64,000 bases of DNA from Solirubrobacterales bacterium (lineage in GTDB: Bacteria > Actinomycetota > Thermoleophilia > Solirubrobacterales > Solirubrobacteraceae), in NCBI GenBank assembly GCA_003138355.1, contig PLFX01000025.1, forward strand, positions 27,318-91,317, read 5' to 3'. Within the stretch, counting starts at the first letter, position 1. The number at the start of each line of letters is the position of its first letter. Under the pieces are notes generated by a model. That model was not told the origin of the DNA. It searched no databases and saw nothing but the letters and a program-made list of their open reading frames with translations. The translations under genes were made by a program, and so were the position numbers. Positions 1 through 10,141 of the stretch are shown here, one piece after another.

Positions 1-844
1 CGGGGAACAGGCCGCTCTCCTTCGCCAGGCGCGCGAGCCGAACCGCTTCGTTGGTGGCCGACCCCCAGCCGAGGGGGCACGGGACGAGCACGTGGATGTA
101 GCGCGCACCGCGGTACTCCATCGCCCGCGTGACCTTGTGCTCGAGATCGCGTAGCTCGGCGACGGTCGCGGTCGCGACGTACGGGATCTCGTGCGCCATC
201 GCGATCAGCGGCACGTTCTTGCCCTGGCCGAACTGGTTCCCGGCGTGCTGGCCGATCGGCTCGGTCGTCGCGGTCCGCGCCGCGGGCGGTGTCGCGCCCG
301 AGCGCTGCACGCCGGTGTTCATGTAGCCCTGGTTGTCGTAGCAGATGTAGAGCACGTCGTCGTTTCGCTCGAACATCCCCGACAGGCAGCCGAAGCCGAT
401 ATCCACGGTGCCGCCGTCGCCGCCCTGGCCGATCACGCGAACGTCTGTGCGTCCCTTCGCGCGCATCGCGGCGGCGATCCCGGTTGCGACCGCAGGCGCG
501 TTGCCGAACAGCGAGTGGATCCACGCCATTCGCCACGACGACTCCGGGTAGGGCGTCGAGAAGACCTCGAGGCAGCCCGTCGCGTTGGCCACGATCAACT
601 GCCCATCCGCTGCACGCAGTGCCGCGTCGAGCGCGTAACGGGCGCCGAGCGCCTCGCCGCAGCCCTGGCAGGCGCGGTGCCCCTTCGTGATCGCGTTCGC
701 CCGCTCGGGGTCCGATTGCACCGAGCGCAGCTCCTCGTCGAGCAGGCGCCCGCCAACCGCGAACGTGCCGGTCTGGTAGAAGGCTACTTTTTGGGGCTGG
801 CCTGACAGTTCGTGACGCTCGCTCTTCCCGCCGTTAGCGCTCAT
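1..844 (-). CDS. porB: 2-oxoacid (pyruvate):ferredoxin oxidoreductase, beta subunit (partial)
   Basis: This is the thiamine-diphosphate subunit of a cytosolic 2-oxoacid:ferredoxin oxidoreductase, which splits pyruvate (or another 2-oxoacid) with CoA into acyl-CoA, CO2 and reduced ferredoxin. The 5' end is present and the 3' end runs off the left edge, leaving about 281 codons. Visible features are a CQGCGE cysteine pair for the [4Fe-4S] cluster near residue 55, and the TPP/Mg motif GQGGDGGTVDIG followed by the NQGYMNTG loop. The ATG overlaps the TGA of porA (ATGA), so it is translationally coupled to the alpha subunit. Substrate preference (pyruvate versus branched-chain 2-oxoacids) cannot be read from the sequence. 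The neighbouring gap gene favours pyruvate. Confidence 0.9.
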   Translation of the reverse strand, partial: MSANGGKSERHELSGQPQKVAFYQTGTFAVGGRLLDEELRSVQSDPERANAITKGHRACQGCGEALGARYALDAALRAADGQLIVANATGCLEVFSTPYPESSWRMAWIHSLFGNAPAVATGIAAAMRAKGRTDVRVIGQGGDGGTVDIGFGCLSGMFERNDDVLYICYDNQGYMNTGVQRSGATPPAARTATTEPIGQHAGNQFGQGKNVPLIAMAHEIPYVATATVAELRDLEHKVTRAMEYRGARYIHVLVPCPLGWGSATNEAVRLARLAKESGLFP

Positions 845-2016
845 CTTGTGAGCTCCTTCTCGATCACGTCGGTCCGCAGGTCGAGGAAGTGCAGGTCGCC
901 GAGGTCGGCCGCGAGCATCTCGCGCAGCGAGCGCCGCGTTATCGCGCGTCCGCCGAGGCCGGCGATCACGGTGTGCGTCGGGATCCCCAGGCCGGCGAGC
1001 GCGCGCTCGACGTCGGCGACGACGACCCCGCCGATCCCGGGCGCGAGCGCCCGCTCGAGCACGATAACGCGCTGCGCGTGGCCGAGCGCTTCGCGCACGG
1101 CGTGAAACGGGAACGGCCGGTAGGACTTGAGCGCGACCGACCCGACGGCGGCGCCCTGTTCGCGCTGCTCGTCGATGACCTCCTGCAGGGTGCCGTTGAC
1201 CGAGCCGAGCGCGAGCACGATCGTCTCGGCGTCCTCGCTGCGGTAGGGCTCGACGAGGCCTCCCGCGCGGCGCCCGAACTGTGCTTCGAACTCGGCCGCG
1301 ACGCGCGGGATGACCTCGAGCGCAGCGAGCTGTTGAACGTGCTGCAGGTAGCGCACCTCCGTGAAAGCTTCAGGCCCGACCATCGCGCCGATCGTGTACG
1401 GGTCGTCGGGGTCGAGCACCTGGCGCGGTGCGAACGGTGGCAGAAACGCATCGACGGCCTCCGCTTCGGGCACCTCGACGGGCTCCATCGCGTGCGTGAG
1501 GACGAACCCGTCGACGCACACCATGATCGGCAGCGAGAGCTCCTCCGCGATCTTGAACGCCTGGATGTGGAGGTCGGCGGCCTCCTGGTTGTCGATCGCG
1601 TAGAGCTGGAGCCAGCCGCTGTCGCGCATCGCCATCGAGTCCGACTGGTCGTTCCAGATGTTGATCGGCGCGCCGAGCGCGCGGTTGGCGACGGTCATCA
1701 CGATCGGGAGGCCGAGGCCGGAGGCGTTGAAGAGCGCCTCGCACATGAAGAGCAGGCCCTGGCTCGCGGTCGCTGTGTAGGTGCGCGCGCCCGCAGCGGA
1801 CGAGCCGATCGACACGGAGAGCGCTGCGAACTCGGACTCGACGTTGATCACCTCGCACGTGCCGAGGCGGCCGGCGCGCGCGATTCGCGAGACGGCTTCG
1901 ACGATGTGGGTCTGCGGCGTGATCGGGTAGGCGCAGACGACCTCGGGGCGGCAGCGCGCGATCGCCTCGGCCATCGCCTGCGAGCCCTCGACCTGCTTAC
2001 GCAGCGTCGCCGGCAT
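841..2016 (-). CDS. porA: 2-oxoacid (pyruvate):ferredoxin oxidoreductase, alpha subunit
   Basis: A 391-aa alpha subunit that pairs with PorB to form the TPP active site. The N-terminal pyrimidine-binding domain carries the typical YPITPQT motif near residue 31 and NVESEFAA near residue 58. The C-terminal part has the transketolase-C-like fold, with the SYRPFPF segment near residue 305. The start is supported by a strong Shine-Dalgarno GGAGG six bases upstream of the ATG. Its 5' end overlaps porG by 20 nt and its stop overlaps the porB start. The usual gamma-delta-alpha-beta order is followed except that no delta ferredoxin gene lies between porG and porA. Confidence 0.92.
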   Translation of the reverse strand: MPATLRKQVEGSQAMAEAIARCRPEVVCAYPITPQTHIVEAVSRIARAGRLGTCEVINVESEFAALSVSIGSSAAGARTYTATASQGLLFMCEALFNASGLGLPIVMTVANRALGAPINIWNDQSDSMAMRDSGWLQLYAIDNQEAADLHIQAFKIAEELSLPIMVCVDGFVLTHAMEPVEVPEAEAVDAFLPPFAPRQVLDPDDPYTIGAMVGPEAFTEVRYLQHVQQLAALEVIPRVAAEFEAQFGRRAGGLVEPYRSEDAETIVLALGSVNGTLQEVIDEQREQGAAVGSVALKSYRPFPFHAVREALGHAQRVIVLERALAPGIGGVVVADVERALAGLGIPTHTVIAGLGGRAITRRSLREMLAADLGDLHFLDLRTDVIEKELTR

Positions 2017-2566
2017 GCTGCACCTCCCTCGTTACCGACAAGAAGGCGGCTTGCGCCGCCTTCTTGTTGCCTTCCGCGGCGGCGCCACGGAAGCGCTGGC
2101 CGATTGCCTCTTCGAGCGCCGCGAGCGATACGCAGCCGGTGAGCCCGGCAAGCGCACCGAGCAGCGCGACGTTGGGGATCGGCCGGCCGATGTGCTCGCG
2201 CGCGATGTCGGTCGCCGGCACCGTGACGACCCGCGCGTCGAGCTCGAGCAGGCCGAGATCCTCGACGCTCTTGGTGCTGTTGATCAGCGCGTAGCCGGCG
2301 TTGGCGAGACCGCCGAACACGTCCACGTGGCCCAGCAGCGTCGGGTCCTGGACGACCACGGCGTCGGGCTCGGCGATCGGCTCGCGCAGGCGGATCTTGC
2401 GATCATCGATGCGGCAGAAGGCGACGACCGGCGCGCCCATGCGCTCAGAGCCGAAGCTCGGAAAGGCTTGCGCCTCCGACCCGTCCGCGAAGGCCGCGAC
2501 GGAAAGCAGCTCTGCGGCGGTGACGACTCCCTGGCCGCCGCGCCCATGGATGCGTACTTGGAACAT
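1997..2566 (-). CDS. porG: 2-oxoacid (pyruvate):ferredoxin oxidoreductase, gamma subunit
   Basis: A 189-aa gamma subunit, known in the family to help bind CoA and hold the complex together. The N-terminal RIHGRGGQGVVTAAELL motif is diagnostic, followed by PSFGSERMGAPV. The ATG at 2566 is preferred over the adjacent GTG at 2569, because an AGGG sits eight bases upstream. The C-terminus has no extra cysteines, so the missing delta (2x[4Fe-4S]) subunit is not fused here. Near its 3' end the mRNA can form a 13-bp stem with a GCAA loop, just before the porA ribosome-binding site. Confidence 0.9.
   Translation of the reverse strand: MFQVRIHGRGGQGVVTAAELLSVAAFADGSEAQAFPSFGSERMGAPVVAFCRIDDRKIRLREPIAEPDAVVVQDPTLLGHVDVFGGLANAGYALINSTKSVEDLGLLELDARVVTVPATDIAREHIGRPIPNVALLGALAGLTGCVSLAALEEAIGQRFRGAAAEGNKKAAQAAFLSVTREVQHAGDAA
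2038..2067 (-). other. Perfect 13-bp stem with GNRA-type loop at the porG/porA junction
   Basis: Bases 2038-2050 and 2055-2067 are exact reverse complements around a 4-nt loop, which reads GCAA in the minus-strand transcript (a GNRA tetraloop). It lies inside the last codons of porG, 22 bases upstream of the porA ATG. It could be an RNA processing or stability element, or a translational control hairpin. Because it is coding sequence (Lys-Lys-Ala-Ala repeated as its complement), chance cannot be excluded. Confidence 0.5.
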
Positions 2567-2631
2567 CACCTTGACCCTAGGCAGCGCCTCAATGGGCTAC
2601 ATCGGGCGCTGTCCGCGTCACCCCTACGTAG

Positions 2632-3033
2632 TTACCACGCCGGGACCAGGTCACGCCCGCGCGGCAGCGCGAGACCTCCCGCAGCGCCGGCGCCGCCGAT
2701 CGCGAGCAGCTCGAACGTCTCGGCGCCGGTCATGCCTGGCCACAGAAGCGGCTCACCTGCGACGTAGGCGAGCCGCCGGTGGGCGCTAACCGGCTCGCGC
2801 CACGCATCGACGCCGAACAGCTTGGCGCTACCGGCGCTCGGGCGGTGCAGGCCGAGGAGCAGGCGGATCGTCGTCGTCTTCCGGGCCCCGTTGGGTCCGA
2901 GATAGCCGTAGACCTCACCGGCCGCGACGGTCAGCTCGAGCCGGTCGAGCGCGAGCGTCTCGCCGTAGCGCTTCGTCAGCCCGCTCGTGCGGATCGGCGC
3001 TCGCGCCTCGGCAGTGTCGAGGCGCGAGGCCAT
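2632..3033 (-). pseudogene. Truncated ABC transporter ATP-binding protein with altered Walker A
   Basis: A 133-aa remnant matches the N-terminal half of an ABC-type ATPase (SGLTKRYG start, YGYLGPNGA region, Q-loop-like YVAGEPLLWPGM). The Walker A reads GPNGARKTT where GPNGAGKTT is expected, so an invariant glycine near residue 45 is replaced by arginine. The reading frame ends soon after the Q-loop region. The ABC signature, Walker B, D-loop and H-loop are all absent and no permease follows. Both defects make an active ATPase very unlikely. It sits 10 nt downstream of gap and 65 nt upstream of porG on the same strand, so it may be the residue of a deletion. Confidence 0.75.
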
Positions 3034-3043
3034 CCGCGAATTT

Positions 3044-4084
<1,041 letters not shown>

Positions 4085-4263
4085 CTAGCTAGCTCTGGAT
4101 TCGAGCACAAACGCTACGCGCGGACCGCCGGCCCGCCATCGGGGTGGGCGGCGTAGCCCGCCTCAGGGGTTTTCACCACTCTGGCGACGCATCGGGCGAG
4201 CTACGGCAAACCCGCACTGGACGCCGCGGGCAACCGCGGATGGGGAGCCAAATGCAGCCTAAG

Positions 4264-4269
4264 TACAGT
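4264..4269 (+). promoter_or_regulatory. Candidate -10 element (TACAGT) for a leaderless cydA transcript
   Basis: TACAGT fits the actinobacterial TANNNT -10 pattern and ends eight bases before the cydA ATG. No Shine-Dalgarno precedes that ATG. This suggests transcription starts at or very near the start codon. No convincing -35 is seen. Confidence 0.45.
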
Positions 4270-4277
4270 CGCCGCTC

Positions 4278-5684
4278 ATGAACGCGCTCGACTTCGCTCG
4301 GCTGCAGTTCGGCATCACGACGATCTTCCACTTCCTGTTCGTCCCGATGACGATCGGGCTCACCGCGTGGGTTGCGCTGTGCGAAACGCGCTGGTACCGC
4401 ACGCGCGACGAGGTGTACCTGCGGATGACCCGCTACTGGGGCCGCTTCATGTTGATCTCGGTCGCGATCGGCGTCGTCACGGGCCTCGTGCAGGAGTTCC
4501 AGTTCGGCATGAACTGGTCGGTCTACTCGCGCTATGTCGGGGACATCTTCGGCGCGCCGCTCGCGATGGAGGGCCTGATCGCGTTCTTCCTCGAGTCAAC
4601 CTTCATCGGCGTGTGGATCTTCGGTTGGGGTCGCATCTCGCCGAAGCTCCATCTCCTCGCGGCTTGGCTCACGGCGATCGGGACGGTGCTCTCGGCCTTC
4701 TTCATCCTCGTCGCGAACTCGTGGATGCAGCATCCGGTCGGCTACAAGATCGACCCCAAGACGCACCACGCCTATCTCACCGACATCTTCGCGGTGCTGT
4801 TCAACCCGACGGCGTGGCTCGCCTTCCCGCATGTCATCTTCGCCGCGTTCGCGACCGCCGGCCTGCTCGTGCTCGCCATCTCCGCCTGGCAGATCGTCCG
4901 TAAGCGCCACACCGATCTCTTTGCGCGCTCGGCGCGCCTCGCACTGCCCATCGCGCTCGTCGCCGTCATCCTGACCGGGATCTTCGGCGACGGCCAGGGT
5001 CGCCTCCTCGAGAGCGAGCAGCCGATGAAGATGGCGGCGGCCGAGGCGCTCTACAACACCACCAACGGCGCCTGCCTGTCGCTGTTCGCGACGGCGAGCT
5101 TCACGCGCCACCCGAAGCGCCTGACGAGCGATCTCTGCATCCCCAACCTGGAGTCGCTGATCGCGACGCTCAACCCGAACGGCACCTTGAAGGGCATCAA
5201 CCAGGTCAACGCGGCTGAGCAGCAGAAGTACGGCCCGGGTGACTACGTCCCGATCGTCGGGGTCACCTACTGGACGTTCCGCTTGATGATCGGGGCCGGC
5301 GTGCTGATGTTCCTGCTCGCACTCGTCGGCGTCATCCGCATGCGCAAGCCGGGCTGGCTCGAGAACATCCCGCGCTGGTTCTACGTTGCTTCGCTCGTCG
5401 GCGCCTTCCTGCCGATCCTCGCCAACTGGACCGGCTGGATCTTCACCGAGATGGGGCGTCAGCCGTGGGTCGTGTACGGCCTGCTCAAGACGAGCCAGGC
5501 GAGCTCAACAGACGTCTCGCTCGCATCGATCGTCATCTCGATTACCGCCTACGTACTCCTCTACGGCTTCCTCATCGTGATCGGGGCGCGCCTGTTCATC
5601 CGCGAGATCAAGCACGGGCCCGGCGACAGCGCCGGACCGGGCGAGCCACAGACCGGTGCCGACGAGCTACTCCTGGCCTACTGA
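4278..5684 (+). CDS. cydA: Cytochrome bd ubiquinol/menaquinol oxidase subunit I
   Basis: Membrane subunit I of the high-affinity terminal oxidase, which takes electrons from quinol and reduces O2 to water without pumping protons. The 468-aa protein has about nine hydrophobic segments. His18 matches the conserved high-spin heme b595 ligand. Lys251 and Glu256 in the GRLLESEQPMK segment and just after match the quinol-site residues Lys252 and Glu257 of E. coli. The GRQPWVVYGLLKT motif near the end is characteristic. It heads the cydABDC operon. Such oxidases are usually made under low oxygen, which fits the nearby fermentative genes and DevS-like kinase. Confidence 0.97.
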   Translation: MNALDFARLQFGITTIFHFLFVPMTIGLTAWVALCETRWYRTRDEVYLRMTRYWGRFMLISVAIGVVTGLVQEFQFGMNWSVYSRYVGDIFGAPLAMEGLIAFFLESTFIGVWIFGWGRISPKLHLLAAWLTAIGTVLSAFFILVANSWMQHPVGYKIDPKTHHAYLTDIFAVLFNPTAWLAFPHVIFAAFATAGLLVLAISAWQIVRKRHTDLFARSARLALPIALVAVILTGIFGDGQGRLLESEQPMKMAAAEALYNTTNGACLSLFATASFTRHPKRLTSDLCIPNLESLIATLNPNGTLKGINQVNAAEQQKYGPGDYVPIVGVTYWTFRLMIGAGVLMFLLALVGVIRMRKPGWLENIPRWFYVASLVGAFLPILANWTGWIFTEMGRQPWVVYGLLKTSQASSTDVSLASIVISITAYVLLYGFLIVIGARLFIREIKHGPGDSAGPGEPQTGADELLLAY

Positions 5685-5685
5685 C

Positions 5686-6783
5686 ATGACCCCCGACTTC
5701 CTGCAGACACTCTGGTACGTCCTGATCGCCGTCCTCTGGGTTGGCTACTTCGTCCTCGAGGGCTTCGACTTCGGCGTCGGCGCGCTGCTGCGTGTCATCG
5801 GCCGCAATGAGGCCGAGAAGCGCGCGCTCATCCACACGATCGGGCCGATCTGGGATGGCAACGAGGTCTGGCTCATAACCGCTGGCGGGGCAACGTTCGC
5901 TGCCTTCCCCGGCTGGTACGCGAGCCTGTTCTCGGGGTTTTACCTCGCGCTGCTGCTGATCCTCCTGTGCCTGATCGCGCGCGGCGTCTCGTTCGAGTTC
6001 TGGGGCAAGAGCGATGACCCGCGTTGGCGCTCCGGCTGGGAGTGGGCGACGACGATCGGCAGCGGTGGCGCCGCGCTGCTGTGGGGCGTCGGCTGGGCCG
6101 ACATCGTCCATGGCGTACCGATGAACGCGTCCCACGACGTGACGGCAAAGCTCTGGGACCTGTTGCACCCATACGCGCTCCTCGGCGGCCTCGTGACGCT
6201 GAGCCTGTTCCTCGTCCACGGCGCCAACTTCCTCGCCCTGCGCACCACGGGTGATCTCACCGAGCGCGCGCGCACCCTTGCGCGGCGCCTGAGCCCGCTT
6301 GCGACGATCCTGCTGATCGGCTTCCTCGTCTGGACCGCGTTCGATCAGCCGCACGGTCCGGTCAAGATCTCGGCCCAGGTTCCGGCCGCCCTCGCCGCCC
6401 TGAGCGCGATCTACGCCACGCTCGCCACTTCTCGCCGCAACGACGTGAAGGCCTTCGCCGCGGGCGCCGTCGCGATCGCGATGCTCTTCGTCAGCCTCGT
6501 CTTCGAGCTCTTCCCCTACGCGCTGCCCTCGACGACGAGTCATGCATTCAGCCTGACCCTCGTCGGTGCCGCATCGCACTCCTACACGCTCACCGTGATG
6601 TCGATCGTCGCAGTGGTGATGGTGCCGATCGTCCTCGCCTACACGGCGTGGACCTACTGGGTCTTCCGTGCCCGCCTCGGCGCCACCGACTTCGCTGGTG
6701 AGGCCACGCCGCTCGCGGGCCTCCAGCGCAAGCTCGGCGGCGATCCGAGCGGCGACGACCAAGCGCCGACGCCTGCGTCATGA
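5686..6783 (+). CDS. cydB: Cytochrome bd oxidase subunit II
   Basis: A 365-aa polytopic membrane subunit that pairs with CydA and stabilises the di-heme site. The N-terminal LWYVLIAVLWVGYFVLEGFD with FGVGALL is the family hallmark, and GPIWDGNEVWLI follows near residue 60. The ATG at 5686, one base after the cydA stop, is used; an upstream extension inside cydA is not needed. The stop overlaps the cydD start (ATGA), so the operon is translationally coupled. Confidence 0.97.
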   Translation: MTPDFLQTLWYVLIAVLWVGYFVLEGFDFGVGALLRVIGRNEAEKRALIHTIGPIWDGNEVWLITAGGATFAAFPGWYASLFSGFYLALLLILLCLIARGVSFEFWGKSDDPRWRSGWEWATTIGSGGAALLWGVGWADIVHGVPMNASHDVTAKLWDLLHPYALLGGLVTLSLFLVHGANFLALRTTGDLTERARTLARRLSPLATILLIGFLVWTAFDQPHGPVKISAQVPAALAALSAIYATLATSRRNDVKAFAAGAVAIAMLFVSLVFELFPYALPSTTSHAFSLTLVGAASHSYTLTVMSIVAVVMVPIVLAYTAWTYWVFRARLGATDFAGEATPLAGLQRKLGGDPSGDDQAPTPAS

Positions 6784-8465
6784 GCCGCGCGGGCGGGCGC
6801 GTCGACCGCCGCCTGCTCGCCCACAGCAGCGCGGCGCGCACGCAGCTGGGCGTCGCGGCCTTCCTCGGCGTCCTCACCGCCGTCGCGGTCGTCGCCCAGG
6901 CCGCGCTGCTCGCCCACGTGATCGCCCGCGCCGCGCTCGGTCATGTCGCGCTTGGCGCGCTGAGCGGCACGCTCGCCGCTCTCGCCCTGGTCGTTGCAGC
7001 GCGGGCGCTCGCGGCCGGCGCCTTCGAGACGACGGGCCGGCTCGGCGCGGCACGCGTGATGTCCGAGCTGCGCGCACGGCTCGCCGAACAGGTCCTCGTG
7101 CGCTCGCCGATCGACCGCCGCGCCACGGGAACGGGCGAGCTCGTTGCCGCCGCGGTGCAGGGCGTCGACTCGCTCGAGGCTTACTTCGCCGCCTATCTGC
7201 CGCAGCTGGTGCTCGGCGCAGCGGTGCCGCTCGCGATCCTGGCCTGGGTCGTGCCGCTCGATCCGATTGCCGCTCTCGTGCTTGCGGTGACGATTCCGGT
7301 CCTGATCGGCTTCATGGTCCTCGTGGGCAAGGGGGCGCAGGCGAAGGCGCGCTCACGCTGGCGGGCGCTCTCCACGCTAAGCGGCCATTTCCTCGAGGTC
7401 GTGCGCGGGCTGCCGACGCTGCGTGCCTATCGACGCGAGGCTGCGCAGGCGCTCAAGATCGAGGCCGTCGCGGAGCGCTACCGCGTCGAGACGATGGGCA
7501 CGCTGCGCATCGCATTCTTGTCCGCGCTCGTCCTCGAGCTGTGCGCGATGCTCGGGATCGCGCTCGCCGCCGCGACGATCGGTGTCCAGCTCGACGGCGG
7601 CCATCTCGGACTGCAAACGGGACTCACCGTGCTCATCCTGGCGCCGGAGCTCTATGGCCCGCTTCGCGCCGTCGGCCAGCAGTTCCACGCCAGCACCGAT
7701 GCGATGGCGGCCGCGGAGCGCATCTTCGCGGCACTCGACGAGCCGCCCGTGCTTTGCGAGCGACGGGCCCGTGTTGCCCTCGCGCCCGACCCGGCCCGTG
7801 AACCAGTCGTCTTCGATCGCGTCTCGTTCGCCTATCCGGCCCGGCACGAGCTCGTTCTCGACAGCCTCGAGCTCGAGATCACGCCCGGCGCTACGACCGC
7901 GCTACTCGGGCCGAGCGGCGCCGGCAAGACGACAATCGCGGCGTTGGTGTTGCGCCTCGCCGACCCGACGATCGGCGCCGTGCGTTGCGGCGGCGTCGAT
8001 CTGCGTGAGGTCGAGCTCGCGGCCTGGCGCGCGCAGCTCGCTTGGGTGCCCCAGCGCGCGCAGATCTTCGCCGCGACGCTCGCCGAGAACATCGCCCTCG
8101 GCGCGCCCCAGGCCAGCCGCCGGCAGATCCGCGCCGCGGCGAGCGCCGCAGGGCTCGACGACCTGCTCAGCTCGCTGCCGCATGGCTTCGAGACGCTGCT
8201 CGGCGAGGGCGGCCGGGGTCTCTCGGCCGGTCAGGCGCAGCGTGTCGCGCTTGCCCGCGCCTTCGTGCGCAAGTCCTCGCTGGTGGTCCTCGACGAGCCC
8301 ACGGCCCACCTTGACGGACTCACCACCGAGCTCATCGCGTCGTCGCTGATTCAGCTGGCTCATGGCCGGACTTTGCTGATCGTCACCCACGACGACAAGC
8401 TTGCCGCACAGGCCGAGCGCACGCTGAAGCTCGATGCTCGGCCTCTGGCCAGGGTGAGTTCGTGA
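6780..8465 (+). CDS. cydD: Thiol reductant ABC exporter subunit CydD
   Basis: ABC exporter half that, with CydC, moves reduced thiols (cysteine/glutathione in E. coli) and heme-related cargo across the membrane and is needed to assemble cytochrome bd. The 561-aa protein has an N-terminal transmembrane domain (about residues 20-310) and a C-terminal ATPase with Walker A GPSGAGKTT, Q-loop VPQRAQIF, signature LSAGQ, Walker B LVVLDEP and an H-loop THDD. It overlaps cydB by 4 nt and cydC by 4 nt. The physiological thiol in an actinobacterium is unknown. Confidence 0.93.
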   Translation: MSRAGGRVDRRLLAHSSAARTQLGVAAFLGVLTAVAVVAQAALLAHVIARAALGHVALGALSGTLAALALVVAARALAAGAFETTGRLGAARVMSELRARLAEQVLVRSPIDRRATGTGELVAAAVQGVDSLEAYFAAYLPQLVLGAAVPLAILAWVVPLDPIAALVLAVTIPVLIGFMVLVGKGAQAKARSRWRALSTLSGHFLEVVRGLPTLRAYRREAAQALKIEAVAERYRVETMGTLRIAFLSALVLELCAMLGIALAAATIGVQLDGGHLGLQTGLTVLILAPELYGPLRAVGQQFHASTDAMAAAERIFAALDEPPVLCERRARVALAPDPAREPVVFDRVSFAYPARHELVLDSLELEITPGATTALLGPSGAGKTTIAALVLRLADPTIGAVRCGGVDLREVELAAWRAQLAWVPQRAQIFAATLAENIALGAPQASRRQIRAAASAAGLDDLLSSLPHGFETLLGEGGRGLSAGQAQRVALARAFVRKSSLVVLDEPTAHLDGLTTELIASSLIQLAHGRTLLIVTHDDKLAAQAERTLKLDARPLARVSS

Positions 8466-10141
8466 GCGACGCGGTCCGTAGCCTGCGCGAAGCGGCGCGC
8501 GCCGGTGCGACAGAACGCCGGCGGCTCGTCATCTCGGTGCTGCTCGGCTTCGGCGCCGTCGCTGCCGCGACGGCGCTCATGATCTGCTCCGGCTATCTGA
8601 TCTCGCGGGCGGCGCAGCGGCCGGACATCCTCAGACTGAGCGCGGTGATCGTCGCGGTTCGGGCGCTCGCGCTCTCGCGCTCGCTGCTTCGCTACGGCGA
8701 GCGGCTCAGCTCGCACGACGCGGCGCTGCGCCTTCTCGGGCGCACGCGCGCGCTCTTCTACCGGCGCATCGCCCCGCTCGTCCCCGGCGATCTCGGCGGA
8801 CCGCGCAGCGGCGACCTGCTCGCGCGCTTCGTCGGCGACGTCGACACGCTCCAGGATCTCTACCTGCGCGCGCTTGCCCCGCCGATCACCGCAGCGCTCG
8901 TGATCTGCGCGGCCTCGATCACCGCCTGGCTGTTCCTCCCGGCCGCGGGTCCCGTCGTGTTCGTCAGCCTGCTCGTCGCCGCGACCGTGGTGCCGGCGCT
9001 CGCGGCGCTGATGTCGCACGCGTCCGGACGCCGCCAGGCGCCGGCTCGCGCCGCCCTTAGCTCCGAGCTCGTCGAAACCATCGACGGCGCCGCGGAGCTG
9101 GCCGTCGCGGGGCGCGCCGAGGAGCGGATCTCGCGGTTGCGCGAGGCCGACGCACGCCTTGCCCGCGTCGCGCGGGGCGATGCGCTCGCCGCCGGGGCCA
9201 CGACCGCCCTCGGCTCGCTCGTTGCGGGTCTTGCAGTCGTTTGGCTGCTTCTCGCCGTCGTACCGGCTGTGCGCGACGGTTCGCTTGCCGGCGTGCTCGC
9301 CGCGTCGCTCGCCTTCCTCGTGCTCGCGTCGTTCGAGGGGGTGGCGCCGCTCCAGCTGGCGGCGCGCCGCCTGAGCGCCTGCGCCGAAGCGGCCCGCCGT
9401 CTTTCCGAGCTGACCTCGCGTCGGCCCTCGATCATCGATCCCCCGGTGCCGCGCGCGCTGCCCCTTGGCGGCGACCTCCTGCTCGACGGCGTCGCGGTTC
9501 GCTACGCGTCGAGCGCAGGCGGCGCAACTGGGCCCTGGGTTCTCCGTGACGTCAACCTGCGGCTGCGGTCTGGGGCGCACCTCGCGCTACAGGGGGCGAG
9601 CGGTGCGGGCAAGACGACGCTGGCGCAGCTGCTCGTCCGTTTCCGTGATCCGGACGCCGGGACGCTCACGCTCGGCGGTGTCGACGTGCGCGAGCTGACC
9701 CAGGATGATCTGCGCAGCGCGGTCGTCCTCGCCGCGCAGGACGCCCACCTGTTCGACACCACGCTGCGCGAGAACATCCTGCTCGCGCGGCGCGACGCGA
9801 GTGACGAGGAGATCTTCGGGGCGCTCGCGGAAGCCGGAGCCGAGGCCTGGGCACGCGCGCTCCCGGACGGCCTCGACACTCGCCTCGGTGAGGCCGGCTG
9901 TCTGGTCTCCGGCGGCGAGCGCCAGCGCGTCGCGCTCGCCCGCGCTTTCCTCTCCCGCGCGCGCTTCCTGATCCTCGACGAGCCGACTGCGCATCTCGAC
10001 CGTGACACCGCGGAGTCGATCATGCGCACGATCGCGCGGTCGAACGGCGGGCGTGGGGTACTAGTCATCACGCATGGCGACGCCGGTCTCGACGAGTTCG
10101 ACGAGGTGCTCTCGCTGCGCGACGGCGTGATCGTTAGCTGA
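8462..10141 (+). CDS. cydC: Thiol reductant ABC exporter subunit CydC
   Basis: Second half of the heterodimeric CydDC exporter, 559 aa, starting at GTG within a GTGA overlap with cydD. It has an N-terminal membrane domain and an ATPase with Walker A GASGAGKTT, LAAQDAHLFDTTLREN around the Q-loop, signature VSGGE and Walker B LILDEPTAHLD. It ends 8 nt inside the 3' end of the convergent ackA, so the two operons share a tail-to-tail overlap with no room for a conventional terminator. Confidence 0.93.
   Translation: MSDAVRSLREAARAGATERRRLVISVLLGFGAVAAATALMICSGYLISRAAQRPDILRLSAVIVAVRALALSRSLLRYGERLSSHDAALRLLGRTRALFYRRIAPLVPGDLGGPRSGDLLARFVGDVDTLQDLYLRALAPPITAALVICAASITAWLFLPAAGPVVFVSLLVAATVVPALAALMSHASGRRQAPARAALSSELVETIDGAAELAVAGRAEERISRLREADARLARVARGDALAAGATTALGSLVAGLAVVWLLLAVVPAVRDGSLAGVLAASLAFLVLASFEGVAPLQLAARRLSACAEAARRLSELTSRRPSIIDPPVPRALPLGGDLLLDGVAVRYASSAGGATGPWVLRDVNLRLRSGAHLALQGASGAGKTTLAQLLVRFRDPDAGTLTLGGVDVRELTQDDLRSAVVLAAQDAHLFDTTLRENILLARRDASDEEIFGALAEAGAEAWARALPDGLDTRLGEAGCLVSGGERQRVALARAFLSRARFLILDEPTAHLDRDTAESIMRTIARSNGGRGVLVITHGDAGLDEFDEVLSLRDGVIVS

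Noticed and set aside
889..2142. Long plus-strand open frame opposite porA/porG
   Set aside because: It is a shadow of the conserved minus-strand genes; composition is Arg/Asp-rich and no family feature is seen.
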